Positions 40,753 through 53,900 of a stretch of DNA of 64,000 bases are shown here, one piece after another. The DNA is from Panonychus citri (taxonomy: Eukaryota > Arthropoda > Arachnida > Trombidiformes > Tetranychidae). The stretch spans positions 682,001-746,000 of the forward strand of contig NW_026515500.1 of NCBI RefSeq assembly GCF_014898815.1. The letters run 5' to 3'. Below the pieces are notes generated by a model that saw only the letters and a list, made by a program, of their open reading frames with translations, had not been told where the DNA came from and ran no database searches. Within the stretch, counting starts at the first letter, position 1. The number at the start of each line of letters is the position of its first letter. The position numbers were made by a program, and so were the translations under genes.

Positions 40753-41464
40753 GATTGTAGATTAATTTGCCTAAAAGGGAAAAAATAGATAACAATTAAC
40801 CGGACAAACAATTAGTAATTTAATCAAAGATAATAAGAATCAGGCAAATGTGAATAAATTTGGAACACATGGAAATCCAAAAGTGTCTCCACCTGTTGGG
40901 AGTAAAATCGAACGGCGAGTTGATTAGTGAATCAAGGAAAAGTTACCTTAATTTTATTCCTTAGTTTTTATTGATTATACTTAAGTTGTGCAAGATAAGG
41001 ACCACGGACATTATTAGACCGAAATTGTCACTTTTCTTTGATGATGGTGATGGAGTCCGTCTTGGGACTTACGGGCTAATCTCTCAAGTTAATTTTTGAA
41101 GCATTAGCGTTAATGATTGAATTAAGAGACAATTGATATTTTTTTCAACGGTATAAATATTTATTGAGAAAAAAAATCATTTCGTTTACAGTAATCTTTA
41201 AATATCTATTCATTCATTTATCTTTTGAGGATTTGTTGTTTTTCAAATTTTGAGAAAGTTACAATTTACATTTGGCTGTGTAAATTTACAGAATTGACCC
41301 AACATGTAATGATAATAAGAAAGTTTGTTCCTCTGTTTAGTAAATTAAGTGTTGTCTTCTTCTCTAATAATTAATTGTAACAATTTAATGATTTGTTTGA
41401 TAAATGATTGAAGAGAAAAATTGGAGAGTGGATTGATTACTGGTGGAAAATTAGGGAAAGGTTA
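40753..41464. other. Intergenic region between FAM136A and CAND1
   Basis: Contains the FAM136A upstream region (no clear promoter element) and the CAND1 3' flank. No coding sequence is supported. Confidence 0.45.
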
Positions 41465-44400
41465 TCAAGAGATTTCCATGGGAGAAACATTATCAGCTGA
41501 TGCGGTAGAATCTTTTTGAATTTGTTCATATAATTTTGAAAGTTCTCTTGAATTCTTGATGTGATTAAGAAAATCATTAACAGCAGGATTTTTGTCTGCA
41601 AAGTGAGTAAAAAAAAAGGATAAAGAAAAAAAGATTAGAAGACAAATATCGATAAAAAGTATAATCCAAAATCACCACAAATGATAATCATTTCAAGTTA
41701 CCTGCGTCTGGGATTGTGGTTAAAGCCAAAGATGCCCTTAAGGCTGATCTTTTAAGCTCATCTTGTTTCTCAAATTCTTGTTTTATAGCGTTTTGTTGAA
41801 CTTTAATCTCACAAGTTGCTTTCAAAGGCTCAATGAGTCGGTCCAATCCTAGAAAATAGATTTAGAAATAGGTTAAAAAACGTTTGAACGATTGTTCAAA
41901 TCGATGGTAAAATAAACTTACTGTTCACAACAGCTGATGGGCAGAGGACTGAAAGTCTGACCAGCATAAGATAAGTGAGCATTTTAATGTCATAATGATC
42001 TCGTAATCCATCTTCAACATGATTAAGAAACTCGAAAATATCAATTTTATCCAAACATGAATCTAACAAAGTATACATGCACTCGAAAGCGGCCTTTCTA
42101 ATATCCAAACCATCGTCGACAGTGTGTTTGAAAGGTCCCATTTCAACTTCTCGAATGAACTCTTTCTGTAAGAGGAGAGAGAAAAATTGACAATTGTAAC
42201 TTGGGATGAGCAATTTAACCCTTTTCTTTTCAATTAACTTACCTTAATTTTAGTCTCATCATAAAGCTGAGGTAAAACCTCATCGAGAAGATCTCGAATT
42301 AATGAAGGTTTGTTGTGAGCCGCTGAATTAAAGGCAACTAATGCAACTCGACGCACATTCATATCAGAATCCTTGAGAGTGAGAAGGAATTTACCAATTG
42401 ATGATCGTAAAAGAGGATCAATTGCTTGTTTTTGATCTGAGATTGTGAATTTCATCGCAGTCACAGCAGTACTTCGAGCCCATGGTGATGGGTGACGTAA
42501 AAATATCTCAAGTCGAGGAAGAAGCACTTCGGGATTCATTAAGGTCAATTTACCGAGACATTCAGCAACCACATTACGAGTTCCCTCTTCAGGACATTCA
42601 CAGTGTTTCAATAGAAGCTCCCAGATGATATCCAAGAAAGGAGACAATGATTGAATCATTTGATCATTGATTGATTGACAGCTGATAATTTCTTTCAGTG
42701 AATGAAGTAACAAATATTGACCTTTCTGCTTTTTCTCAATCTCATCCAATAAGAAAGGTAGAAACTCATTGAGATTACCAACACTGATACTACCCAAAGC
42801 AAATGATGCAGCCGATTTGACTTCTTCACTTGGAGATGAAAAAGCGTTTATAAGAAGTGCTTTCAGTTCATCGATCGTTGAAAGATCAACATTTTTACCA
42901 ATCTCTCCGATCGTTAGAAGGGCAAACATCTGAATCGATGGCGAATGACCGCTATTCTCGATATCACGGATAAAATGTCGAACTGCTTTTATGCTACGTT
43001 TATGGTCAATTATTGAAATTGAAGCGATACATTTGGCAATCGAATGGTAAGCTTGTTTGTGTAATGGAGGATGTAATTGTTCACCTTGTTGATTCATCAT
43101 GTAAATTGGTGAATTTAGTTGATTTACAAGTGTATAATAATCGAGACCAGGGAAACCACTGCGAACCAATGCTTGGAAAAATTCGAGAACCGATTGAAGC
43201 GCTGTACCTTGAAGGAGAGGACTTTTAACCAGAACAAGAGTTTCAGGTAAGATGAGTTGAGGAATAACTGGAAGAAAAGCTTGGTATGATTTGGTTAAAG
43301 ATGTAAGCAGTGAAAGAGTTAATTGTGAAATGTGTAGATCACTTTCATTGATTAATGGGGTAACCTCATTGAGAACAATGTTGATCGCTTCGGTTCCAAT
43401 ATTTTCACCATAATTTCGTACCAAGGTATCTAATAGATGTAGGGTTTGCAGTTTCAGTGTTCGCTGATTTTTTCGTAAAAATGAGGCTAAAATGGGCACC
43501 GCTTCTGATAGTAGGGGAGCCAAATCAACATGGAATCTGGAACTTGCAATTTCCGTCAAAGCTTTGACACAAGTTAACCTTGTAATTTCATTTCTCAATC
43601 TATCAACCAGCAAAGGTAATACGGTTGTTAATTGTTCTTGCATACAATCACCAAAAGTACTTATTATTGTTCCCATACAAGTGATGGCTCTTTCTTTAAC
43701 TTCTTGATCAATATCAGCAGTTCTCAATTTATTGTAAGTGTGCTCATAAATTGTTGAGATAAAAGGTGTGAATTGAAATTCATCCGCCAAATCTGAGGGT
43801 CGTAATACTCGTACCATTAAGGTGAGGACAACCAATGCTTCAGATGAGATTTTATAGAAAGAATCAGCTACACAGGTGATAACAGTTGGTAATAAAATAT
43901 GAATATGAGGATGAAAAATTTGAGGAGGATGAGTTCGAATCATGTTACTCAAGAAAACCAGGGTATCTATTTTCATATTTGAATTAGAATTTTTGTCACC
44001 AAGAGAGTATAAAATACCAGGGAACAAACTTTCAGTGTGATCACGAAGACAACCAGGTAACACATTGATAAGTTCGGAGAGTAAAGCGAAACAACCTTGA
44101 CGAGTTTTTATACTTTTCTCTCGTAATTGTCGATGAAGTGATTTAACAAGAGAAGCAACTTGTTGCATTAAAAGATGGATTGGATTTTGATGATCAGCAC
44201 CAAGACCATTACCGCCACGGGTTTGTTTCAATAGAGCAATATAAGCTTGGAAAATATCAACTTTTACATTTTCCTCTCTTTCCTTAAAACGAGCAATCAA
44301 TGATGGAGAAATGAAATTGTAAAAATCAACAATCATATCATGACGAGTCAAGATGACAGCGTGAAGACATTTAGCTGATGCTCGACGAATCTTCCAACTA

Positions 44401-45732
44401 ATATCATCATCATCACTATATTCTTCATTAGAATCACCGGCATCATCTTGATCCATTTCCATTTCTTCAGAATCTGCATCTTCATAATTATAATTAGGAT
44501 CATAGCAAAGGTATCGTAAACAATTCTGGGTAATTGTTGGTATATGAGAAGTTATCTCTTTGGGACATCGACGAACAAACGATTCAAATGCTTGAATACA
44601 AAATTCTTTAAGCTCATCATCTTCTGATTCACAGAAATGTAACACAAGTGGCATCGCTCTTTCTAAATGCTCACCAAATCGGTGACCTGCTTGACGACTT
44701 ATAGCAGCAATACATTGAATGTATGTTCGTAAACTTGAAACATTCATGGTACGTTGATGATGAGCCATTTGATCCAATAAATATTCAACAATCTTATTAA
44801 ATAAAATGAGACTGCAACTGGTTGACAAGAAGCTAAGTGCATGAATTGATCGTTTACGAACAGCTAGACGAGGACTTCCAAGGAGAGGTAAAAGTGAATC
44901 GGCAATTTGAGGATGGAATGAAATCAAAACTGGACCAAAACGATTTAAAAGGTCAGCTAAAATGTCAAGAACTTCTAATTGAACGGTAACATCACTTGCT
45001 AAAATAATCTTTGTAAGAGAAGAAGTTATTCTTCGACAAATGCTGGATGCAATTGGGGTGTTTGATTGAGGTAATTCTGAGATAACCGTTTTAAGACCAA
45101 TACTTGAAATATCTCGAAGTTGCTCCTTGTCAGAAGTCATATTACCACAAAGTGTCTCAACGATTATTTGAACCTGAGTTTCTTTAACCTTATTTATCAA
45201 TGGGCCTAAACTGTAAAGGTAAAAAAGAGGATAAAATTAAGGAAGATGAATACGCATGATGATAAATGTATTACATGTGGTTATTAATGGAAGAGATAAA
45301 TCTTATCTGAATAGTAGAAATTTCTTTTTCTCAGAATCATTTTTAAAACCTACCATTTGACAGCCAAATTTTGAACTTCACCATTTTTATCTTCCAACAG
45401 TTTAAGCAGCATTCGAACAATTTTTCGCTCACTGTCATCATCCAATTTGATTGAATCTTTTTGTAACTCAGCCATCAAATCATTCGTAGCCATGAAACGG
45501 AAATCTTTGTCAGCTGAAGTCATCTAACATAAATGAAAGAATAAGAAAGGAAGAGAAAAAAAACAATCAACCAATTGAAACAAAAAATTAAATATAATCA
45601 AGGTCAAAGAGAATATGGTAATATTGCAAAGAGAAAAGGGAGAGAGAGAGAGAGAAAAAAAATGTCACCCAAGAGAACAAAAAAACTTACCTTCTCCAAA
45701 AGATTGGAGATTTGGAAAGGTATTGTTGCCAT
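41465..45732 (-). CDS. CAND1: CAND1, cullin-associated NEDD8-dissociated protein
   Basis: Six exons on the minus strand: 45691-45732, 45354-45523, 42243-45210, 41922-42165, 41702-41848, 41465-41595; 1233 residues against 1230 in human. CAND1 is a HEAT-repeat solenoid that wraps un-neddylated cullins and exchanges F-box/Skp1 substrate receptors. Family landmarks read in order: ISNLLEKM, DFRFMATNDLM, DKEQLRDISSIGLKTVI, SPRLAVRKRSI, AFESFVRRCPKE, the acidic loop around EYSDDDDISWK, SRFKEREENVK, PILASFLRKNQR, SSPSEEVKSAAS, KHCECPEEGTRNVVAECLGKL, SAAHNKPSLIRDLLD and LDIRKAAFECMYTLLDSCLD. All splices are in phase and there is no frame break, unlike several neighbours. 5' untranslated exons probably lie between 45.77 and 46.2 kb. 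Confidence 0.97.
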
Positions 45733-47974
45733 GATGGTTGATTAAGTGACTATTCCAATTTATATGATAACTCACAGGTAGATGACTTGACACAATGAAA
45801 GCTACAAAGAGAATAGAACAAAAAAAATAGAAAAGAAGATTAATCAGACGATATAATGAAAACACCACGATAAAAGATACTACAAGTTTCTCTATTTTTC
45901 TTCAACGGTAAAGAGCAGAAAATTAATAGAACATCATTCACAGTTAAATCAAAGGAATAAAGAAACTTACTCTCACTCAATAGGAGTGGTTAGCTGAAAG
46001 GTTAATTATGACAATTAATAGAGAACAATCAAAGAAAATCAAATTAATAATTTGAAGAAATTAAAATTAAACGAGACAATGGTTAACATTATGAGGTGGA
46101 TTCTAATCCAAGACCGGTAATCGAGTCCTAAAAATCTAGATACAGATAAAAAAGAAAGTGAAACGGATCCTCTTTCGTTCAAATTCTCTAAAGTGGTGCC
46201 ATCTCTTAGCGAAAAAACCAACTTGAATCACGTAGCAAAAAAAACGACGAAATAATTAATCAGTTGGAAATGATTATCTCACAATTTACACCGAAACTTG
46301 AAACAAATAATTATTAACTCTGAAAGAATTAACAATAATGATGAACATTAATGAATAATCCAATGAACGAAGGAGAAAAAAATTCCAAACTAAATGTCAA
46401 TAACTTTTCTTAACTAACGAAAAACCATTTAAATGATTAACAATTCAAACAAAGAAAAAAATCTTTTCTCAAAACTAATTAACCGTTATGATTGAAAATT
46501 GTATTGATTAATCGACCAGCCATTGATAAATTAAATCAACTTTCTTCCAATTAAATAACGATACAAATTGAATAAATCGTCAGTCAAGACGATAAAAAGA
46601 AGATCGATTAACTTATTTACTTTCGAATAAAAAAAAGTTCAATCTAAGTTTTTAAACAGAGAATAACTAATTGTGTTCAAATCAATTTTCCACAAATCAC
46701 AAGAACTAATTAAAATGAATTCGATTTTATTTTCAATTGTGAAATAAAAACGATAAAAAAAATCGAACTAAATAAAAGAGTAACATTAAATTCCATGAGA
46801 TGGCGTAACGAGAAAGAGAAAAGAAGGAAAATTGTTTCTCTTTCTCTCTCTTTTATTGAGAAGAAGAAAAAAAAATTAATCTTGTTGATAGAATTGTTTC
46901 CAATTGTTTTCATTGATTAACGACTGATTTTAATTCTTAATCATGATAATTAGTGTCCAAAAGCCAACGGAGATTTTCCCAAAAGAATTTGGATCCATCA
47001 AAATCAATGGTGAGTACAATTTTCTCCTCTATTATTAGGTAATAATTCATTTATTCTAAACAAAAAATTCTAACCTTCCCTTTTCTATTTCTTTTTTCTT
47101 TCTTCTCTTTCTCCTTTTTTTCTGCTTCTTCTTACACATTAAATAGTAAAAATATTGTTGTGTTGACTCCATTGACTGCATTCATATATTTGTGTGTCTG
47201 CCTGTTTGCTTGGTAATAGTATCGATAGTAATAGTAATAGTAGAAAAAAAATAGTGTTAATGCTTTTTTTGTCCTGGAAAAAAAGCTCCACTTCATTTGT
47301 TTCTTTTTTCTCTGACAATTTATCTTTCATTCTATTTTCTCTCCAACGATATTCTTTTCTATTTAAAATTCTCTCTCTATCTACTGTTTTTTCTCATTTT
47401 ATATCTCAGGTTTTTTCTTCTTCTTCCCAATTTCATTATCGATGTTGCTGATGTTTTCTTTTTTTTTATTCTACTTGTTTCTCTCACTTTCATCTTTTTT
47501 ATGTGTTTTCATTTAATTGGTTATTTTAGTCTCTCTCTCTCTCTCGCTCTCTCTTCTTTTTCTCTTTCTCCTCATCATTCATGTTTATAAATGAGTGAAT
47601 GTATGTCATTTCGTTCATTCTGGCTTTTGATATGTTTTTATTGATCATATGGTAATTTGATGATGATGATGAGTGGAGGGAAAGAAATGAGAGTAAAATA
47701 GTAACAGTAATTGTTTATGCCTTCATAATAATTGATAGTTTTTTATTTAATTCATTTTCCTTTCAAACTCTACCCGTTATACTACTATTACTGTTGGTAA
47801 TCAGATAGTTATTACATCCATGATGATAACTGATTAATATTTACCCTTATCTCTCTTAGTGTGAGACTTGTTTGTTTCTTTTTTAAATGCTTTCATCTTA
47901 TCTAATGTATGTATCAGTATGTTAATTAATATTTATTTTAACCATTGATCTAATTTAGAAAACTTTCTCTGAGA
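45733..47974. other. Divergent promoter region of CAND1 and capicua copy A
   Basis: No coding gene is supported. Minus-strand AGAGATGGCACC at about 46195-46206 and plus-strand GAGATGGCGTAA at about 46797-46808 may mark the two start regions. A plus-strand donor ATCAATG|GTGAGT at 47010 followed by an acceptor TAATTTAG at 47958 could join a noncoding first exon to the capicua coding exon. The long pyrimidine-rich tract at 47050-47580 gives only low-complexity spurious ORFs. Confidence 0.4.
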
Positions 47975-50900
47975 ATGGCCACAAGTGAGGTTCTTCAACA
48001 CAACTTTGATACCACCACAACACGAGCTGAACCCAAAAAAGTGCCAAAAAAACGTAAATTTCAACTTGAGAGCTTAGAGGACAATAACAATGTTTCTTGG
48101 TCAACACCGATATCTACACCAACCTCTTCAATTGAAGTTAATCATTTATCGAGAGAAATAGTTAGCGCTGAATCAAGTCATTGTATTACTACAAATACCA
48201 TTGTGAGTTGTAATGATGTAGCAACAAATATTGCTGATGATGATAACAACAACACCGTTATCAACAAGAGTAACAACAACTTGTATTGTGACAAAGATAA
48301 TATTAGTTGTAGTAACACTGAAACACACGAGGCCTTAAAACATCAACAACAAACATCATTGGAACATGTTATCAATAGAAGCTTTAAAAATGATGAAGAT
48401 GATGTTGATGTTGATGATGACAATTGTATTGACAGTAGTAAAGAATTGACATTAGATCTAACTGATTGGTGTGGTTATCGTGTTATCGCTCGTTTGGGTA
48501 ACTATTATCAACGAGGTGAAATCAATTGTTATTTAAAACGAGAATGTAAAGTTGGTGTTAAAGTAAGTAGAATTATTTTCATTTCATTTATTCTATTTTT
48601 TTTATTCTATTCTATTTTATTTTATTTGATTGTATTCTAAATTGTGTTCTCTTCTATTAATTAACATGTTCTTTGTGAATGAGATAAGTAAAATTTAATC
48701 TTTTCTTTTGCCTACATTTTCACAGTTTGATGATAAAGATGAAACAATTGCAGATAAATTTGTCTACTTCAACCCACTTGATTGCAGTAGTATTATCAAC
48801 GATAGTTGCCCATCTCCTAATCAAATCACCATTGGTCTTGATGTTGTCTCCCGGTGTCCAGAGTCAGAGAATCTATTTCGTAAAGGAATCGTAGCTGATA
48901 TTTTATCCACTGAGCCAAACTCTTTATCCAGTGCCAGATATGTGGTTAAATTCAATGAATGTGAATTCATTAAAGTATCACGAGCTAATATACGTCTTCT
49001 TAAACCTCCTTGGTGGGAAGAGATTGACAATTGCTTTAATACAGATCCAACCACATCATCATTTGTAACAATATCCCAAACTTCATCAAATTTTCCCTCT
49101 TCGATTTCACCATCATGTCCATCAACAGTAACATCTCCATTACCACCCACTCCAGCCAAGAAAACGTCGCCATTACCATTTGAAAACTGTGTTCAAGATG
49201 TTATTTCATCAAGTAGTCATGAGAAAATGAAACGCCCTGATATCATAATTTACTCGGTACGTTCATGAAAAAAAAATCTTCATACATTATTGCTCAATGT
49301 TGTCTAAATGCCTTACTAATTATCTGTATATATTTTCATTGATTATTGTAGCAAGCCCAACAACAAATAGAGCAAAGACATTTCCAGCCACAATGTAATC
49401 AATCTCAATCTTCATCTCCAAGATTTGTCAAATCTCCAACTGATCATAGCTACTCAGGTGATGATCTTGACGATGATGACAACGTCAAGTACACAGATTC
49501 AGCGCCAACAACTCCAACGACTCCTCTTCTTCGATCAGGAGGCTTCATTAATCATTTGATGGATTCAGGTAATTATCTAGTCTAACTTAATCATCTGTAT
49601 AATTATCTTTTTCGCTAATTGACAATTCTCGTTTATAATTATAGCTCCTAACTCTCCACTAGAACTTACTACAAATTCTATGAGCTTATCTGGGGGAGAG
49701 ACTGCGTCTGCATCCGATCATAACATTGCACTCGTTTATCTTAATAAATATAGAAAAGGTGATATCGTATCATCGGCAAGTGGAATTCGTAAAAAGTTCA
49801 ATGGAAAACAATGGAGGCGATTATGTTCAAAAGAAGATTGTACTAAAGAATCGCAAAGGCGCGGCTTCTGCTCGAGACATTTAAGCATGAAATCGACTTC
49901 TTCATCTTCTTCAACCGTTAATAATCTTAGTGCCAATGTTAATCCCTCTCCCGGATGTTCTAGTATTGGTTGGACTCAATGTACAATTGGATTAACACCA
50001 AGTATTGTTGCTACTTCTGTAAACTCACCTGTTTCATCAAAAGTTACTAATGGTATCAAAGGATTAAAATTGATATCAAGTCCATCGCCAATCACTCCAA
50101 CTGATAAATCTCCTCTTCAAAATAATTTTCCTCGTACAAATCAAGGATTTGGTGAGAATAGTTTAACAACTTTGCATTCAAACGAATCTCAAAAAATTGT
50201 AAATTTAACTGTTGCTTCAGCTGTTACTGTTTCTGTTGCACCATCAATCTCCGCCACCACCTCTGCCTCTGTTTCAACTGTACCCATATTATTATCATCA
50301 TCATCTCCATGTTCAACAACATCACCTACTTCATCATGTTACTCATCATCATTTGATACAACTGAAGCTGCCAATATGTTGATCTCACTTCGTACATCGC
50401 CTAAAGCGGGAAGCCAAACAGTTATTGTTAAACCTAATGATTTGAGCTTAGTTGCTGGAACAAGATCTGGTCTAATGGCAGCTAGACTTATGGCTAATAA
50501 TGAAACCTCATATTTTCATCCCCTTCACCCCAATCAACATATTTCTGGCCAGCCCAATTTAGTACCATCATCACCTCATACTGTACAAAGTACAACATTA
50601 CCTGTTAGCCCATCTTTAAAGCCATCATCTCAAGTGTCATCATCAACCACATCAGCTGTAACTTTACAACCGAAAACTCATTTTGTATCTCCTTCGCACG
50701 TTGGTGCAAATAACATGACAATTAATTCAATTAATCGTTTTGAGGAAGAAATGAGAAAACGTTCACCTGAATGTGTTGACATGGATTCAAGTGCTAATAT
50801 AACATGTAACAAAAGTTTCGTTCATAACAATATCAATACAAATTTGAACAGAGAGGATAAGACATTACTTAGTCATGGTCATCTTGTTAAAGATTGGCTA

Positions 50901-53900
50901 TTACCTAACAATATAAGCGCTTCATGTAAGTGATTTTTTATTTTAATAAGATTAATTGGATTAATTAAAAGAAAATTAATATAATTTTGTTCTATTATCA
51001 CATGTGTTAAATAGGTTCATCTCCATCTTCGATATCATCTTCTAATACAGAAATGCCTTTATTTCCTTGGTATTCCACCAATTCCTTACCAATTCATCGT
51101 AATATATCACCGAATGGACCACATTCTCCTCCTCGAAGTGCTCCACCTCAATTCTCTGATTCTGAGAATGAATTAGACGAAGATGAAGACATTGAAATAG
51201 ATGTTAGTGGTGGTGTAGGAGGAGAAGAAGATGACGATGAAGTATTTTCATTGTCAACGAATAAAAATGATGATAATAACAGTACTAATATTAACAGCAA
51301 TGTAATGATGGATAGCGAAAGTTATAGTGACAATGTAACAATAGATGATTCAATTGATAAATCATCTTCTTCCAGTGTAATATCAGCTTCACGACGACGA
51401 TCAAAATCTTGCAGTGCTTTACAAGATGAATCGAAAGAGTTGAGCAAAAAAGTAGAGATGTGCAATACTGTTAATAATAAAAATCCCAATGATGATGATG
51501 AAAATGATAATGATAATGAGGGTGATGAGCATAATAATGGTAACAGTAACAACAAAAACAACAACAACAATAGTAGTAATAATAGTGGAAAGAAAAACAA
51601 ATCATCATCTAAACAACACATTCGTCGACCCATGAATGCTTTTATGATTTTCTCGAAAAGACATCGAGCTTTAGTTCACCAACGTCATCCAAACAGCGAT
51701 AATCGAACTGTTAGCAAGGTAATTTGAATCAGCTATTTTAAACCATGTTAACGAATGCATCTAAATTTAGCTCATCGCTTTGTCAGACTAACTTTTCATT
51801 CATGTTTTCAAAGATGTTTATGAATAAATTTACAACCTCGTTCTTATTCGAAAATGTTTTTTTCTTTCTAGATTCTTGGCGAATGGTGGTACAGTTTGCA
51901 GAAAGAAGAGAAAGAGAAATACAACGATCTTGCATTTAAAGTAAAAGAAGCTCATTTCAAGAAACATCCAAATTGGAAATGGTGTTCAAAAGGAGGAACT
52001 GGATCAGTCTCTGGGTTAGAAACTGGAGAAACTCTTTCGCCTTCAATGGAAAATACAACCACAACAATTACCACCAACACCAACACCAACATCAATGCTA
52101 CCACAACCTCTTCAACTCTTTCGTCTTCTTCATCATCTTCATCGTCTTTAACTGTAACTTCAAAAGGCTATTCGAATGTGGCCTCGTCTAAGAAGAAAGT
52201 ATCAGTTAAATCATTGAAAAGAAAATCTAAATCTGATGATGGACCAGATGAAGAGAATATGGATTGTGCTGTGAATGATTCTAGTGGACACAATTCTCAA
52301 CCTTATTCACTGAAATTGATCAATGAAGATGTCGCAAGCACAAGTTATATGGAAACTGAAAGTTGTGATCAATTAGAGATTCGTAATCGACACTCAGTTA
52401 GATTTAGTTCACCTGTTGATCTTCGCACTCCAACTTCAGCTCCATTTAACAAGAGAATATTTTCTCCGTTGAATACACCGGCCACACCAATTACACCGAT
52501 AACACCAACACAATCATCGTCTCTTGATTTAAGTCTTCATGGTGTAACAATTACATCTCCATTACCATCAATCTCTCAGAAGCATAACTTTATGTTGCAC
52601 TCATCAGGTGAACAACAATCGCCTCTGGAACTAAGCGGTCGAATGACGAGTGCAAACGAAATGATAATTCATTCAGCACCTCCGATTTTCTCTCATTCTC
52701 GATTCTCTTTACCAAGTGAAACTGGAGGTGGAATTGGAATTGGAAGTGGAAGTGGAAGTGGAATATCTCACACACCAAGTTTTTCTTCCACTGTCTCGAA
52801 TTTTATTCTAAACAATGATAACAATTCATCTGCCTCTCCACTTTTGCCACCATCATCAGTAACATCACAATCATCATCACAATCTCCATCATCATTGTCA
52901 TTATCATCGTCAACAACAACATCTTATCAAGTTAGCCAAAGGTCTCCGGTAATTGTGGCCCATTCAGGTCATAATAATACTAATAAACAAAACCGATTAC
53001 CAACAATAACCTCAATTACACCTTACTCACTGAGTCCAAGTCCAATATGTTCATCACCTCACCAACCACCGCCAGTAATGCAATTACATAAAAAGTTTAA
53101 TCATGATTTGATTTCAACTTCGCAATCAAAGCAACAACAAAATATTTTAGCTAATGTACGTAATAGTTATTCAACAAACCAACACCCACACCATCAATAT
53201 CCACATCCACATGCACACCAATCTTTACATAATAATCCTCATCGTCCATCGCCTCCTCTGCCTCCCTCTGCAATATTATCATCATCAAACATTGAGAGTG
53301 GTCCAAACTCAAACTCACCAAGCACAACATCAACATCAACATCAACAAATGAGCCTAAATTTGTTTTAGCTCCAACTCCTGCTCAATTGGGTAAAATCCG
53401 AAACAAGAAACTTTCGGGAACCAACAACAACAACAACAATACAAATGATCTTAATTTAAGTGCCAAATGTAATGATGATACAAACAAACTTGACAACAAT
53501 GAAAATGAAGAGCAATCAGTGTCTAAAAAAAGTACAAATGACCAAGAAGATTTCCCCTACAAACAATTCCAAGAGCCACAATTTATTCTAGTAACTAATC
53601 AACAACATCAAGATTATAAAACGCATGGTAATAAAAATGATGATGACCAGAAAAAAGATGAAGACAATGATAAGATGACCAATAGGAATTTCGATAATGT
53701 TTCTCATCCATTTACTACTATTGGTGATTCTATTGATGATAAAAAGGAAGATGATAAAGATGAAAACAAAGATAACCAAGATAATCAAGATAATAAAGAT
53801 AATAATGGTAAAGATAAAGCTAAAGACACAATGGATAAGGTATTGGACGAAGTTAATTTTGACCAACAATTTGCTCAATTACCTGAATTCAAACCAGAAG

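Noticed and set aside
47194..47590. Phe/Leu-rich frames upstream of capicua A
   Set aside because: Produced by a CT-rich tract, probably a leader intron.
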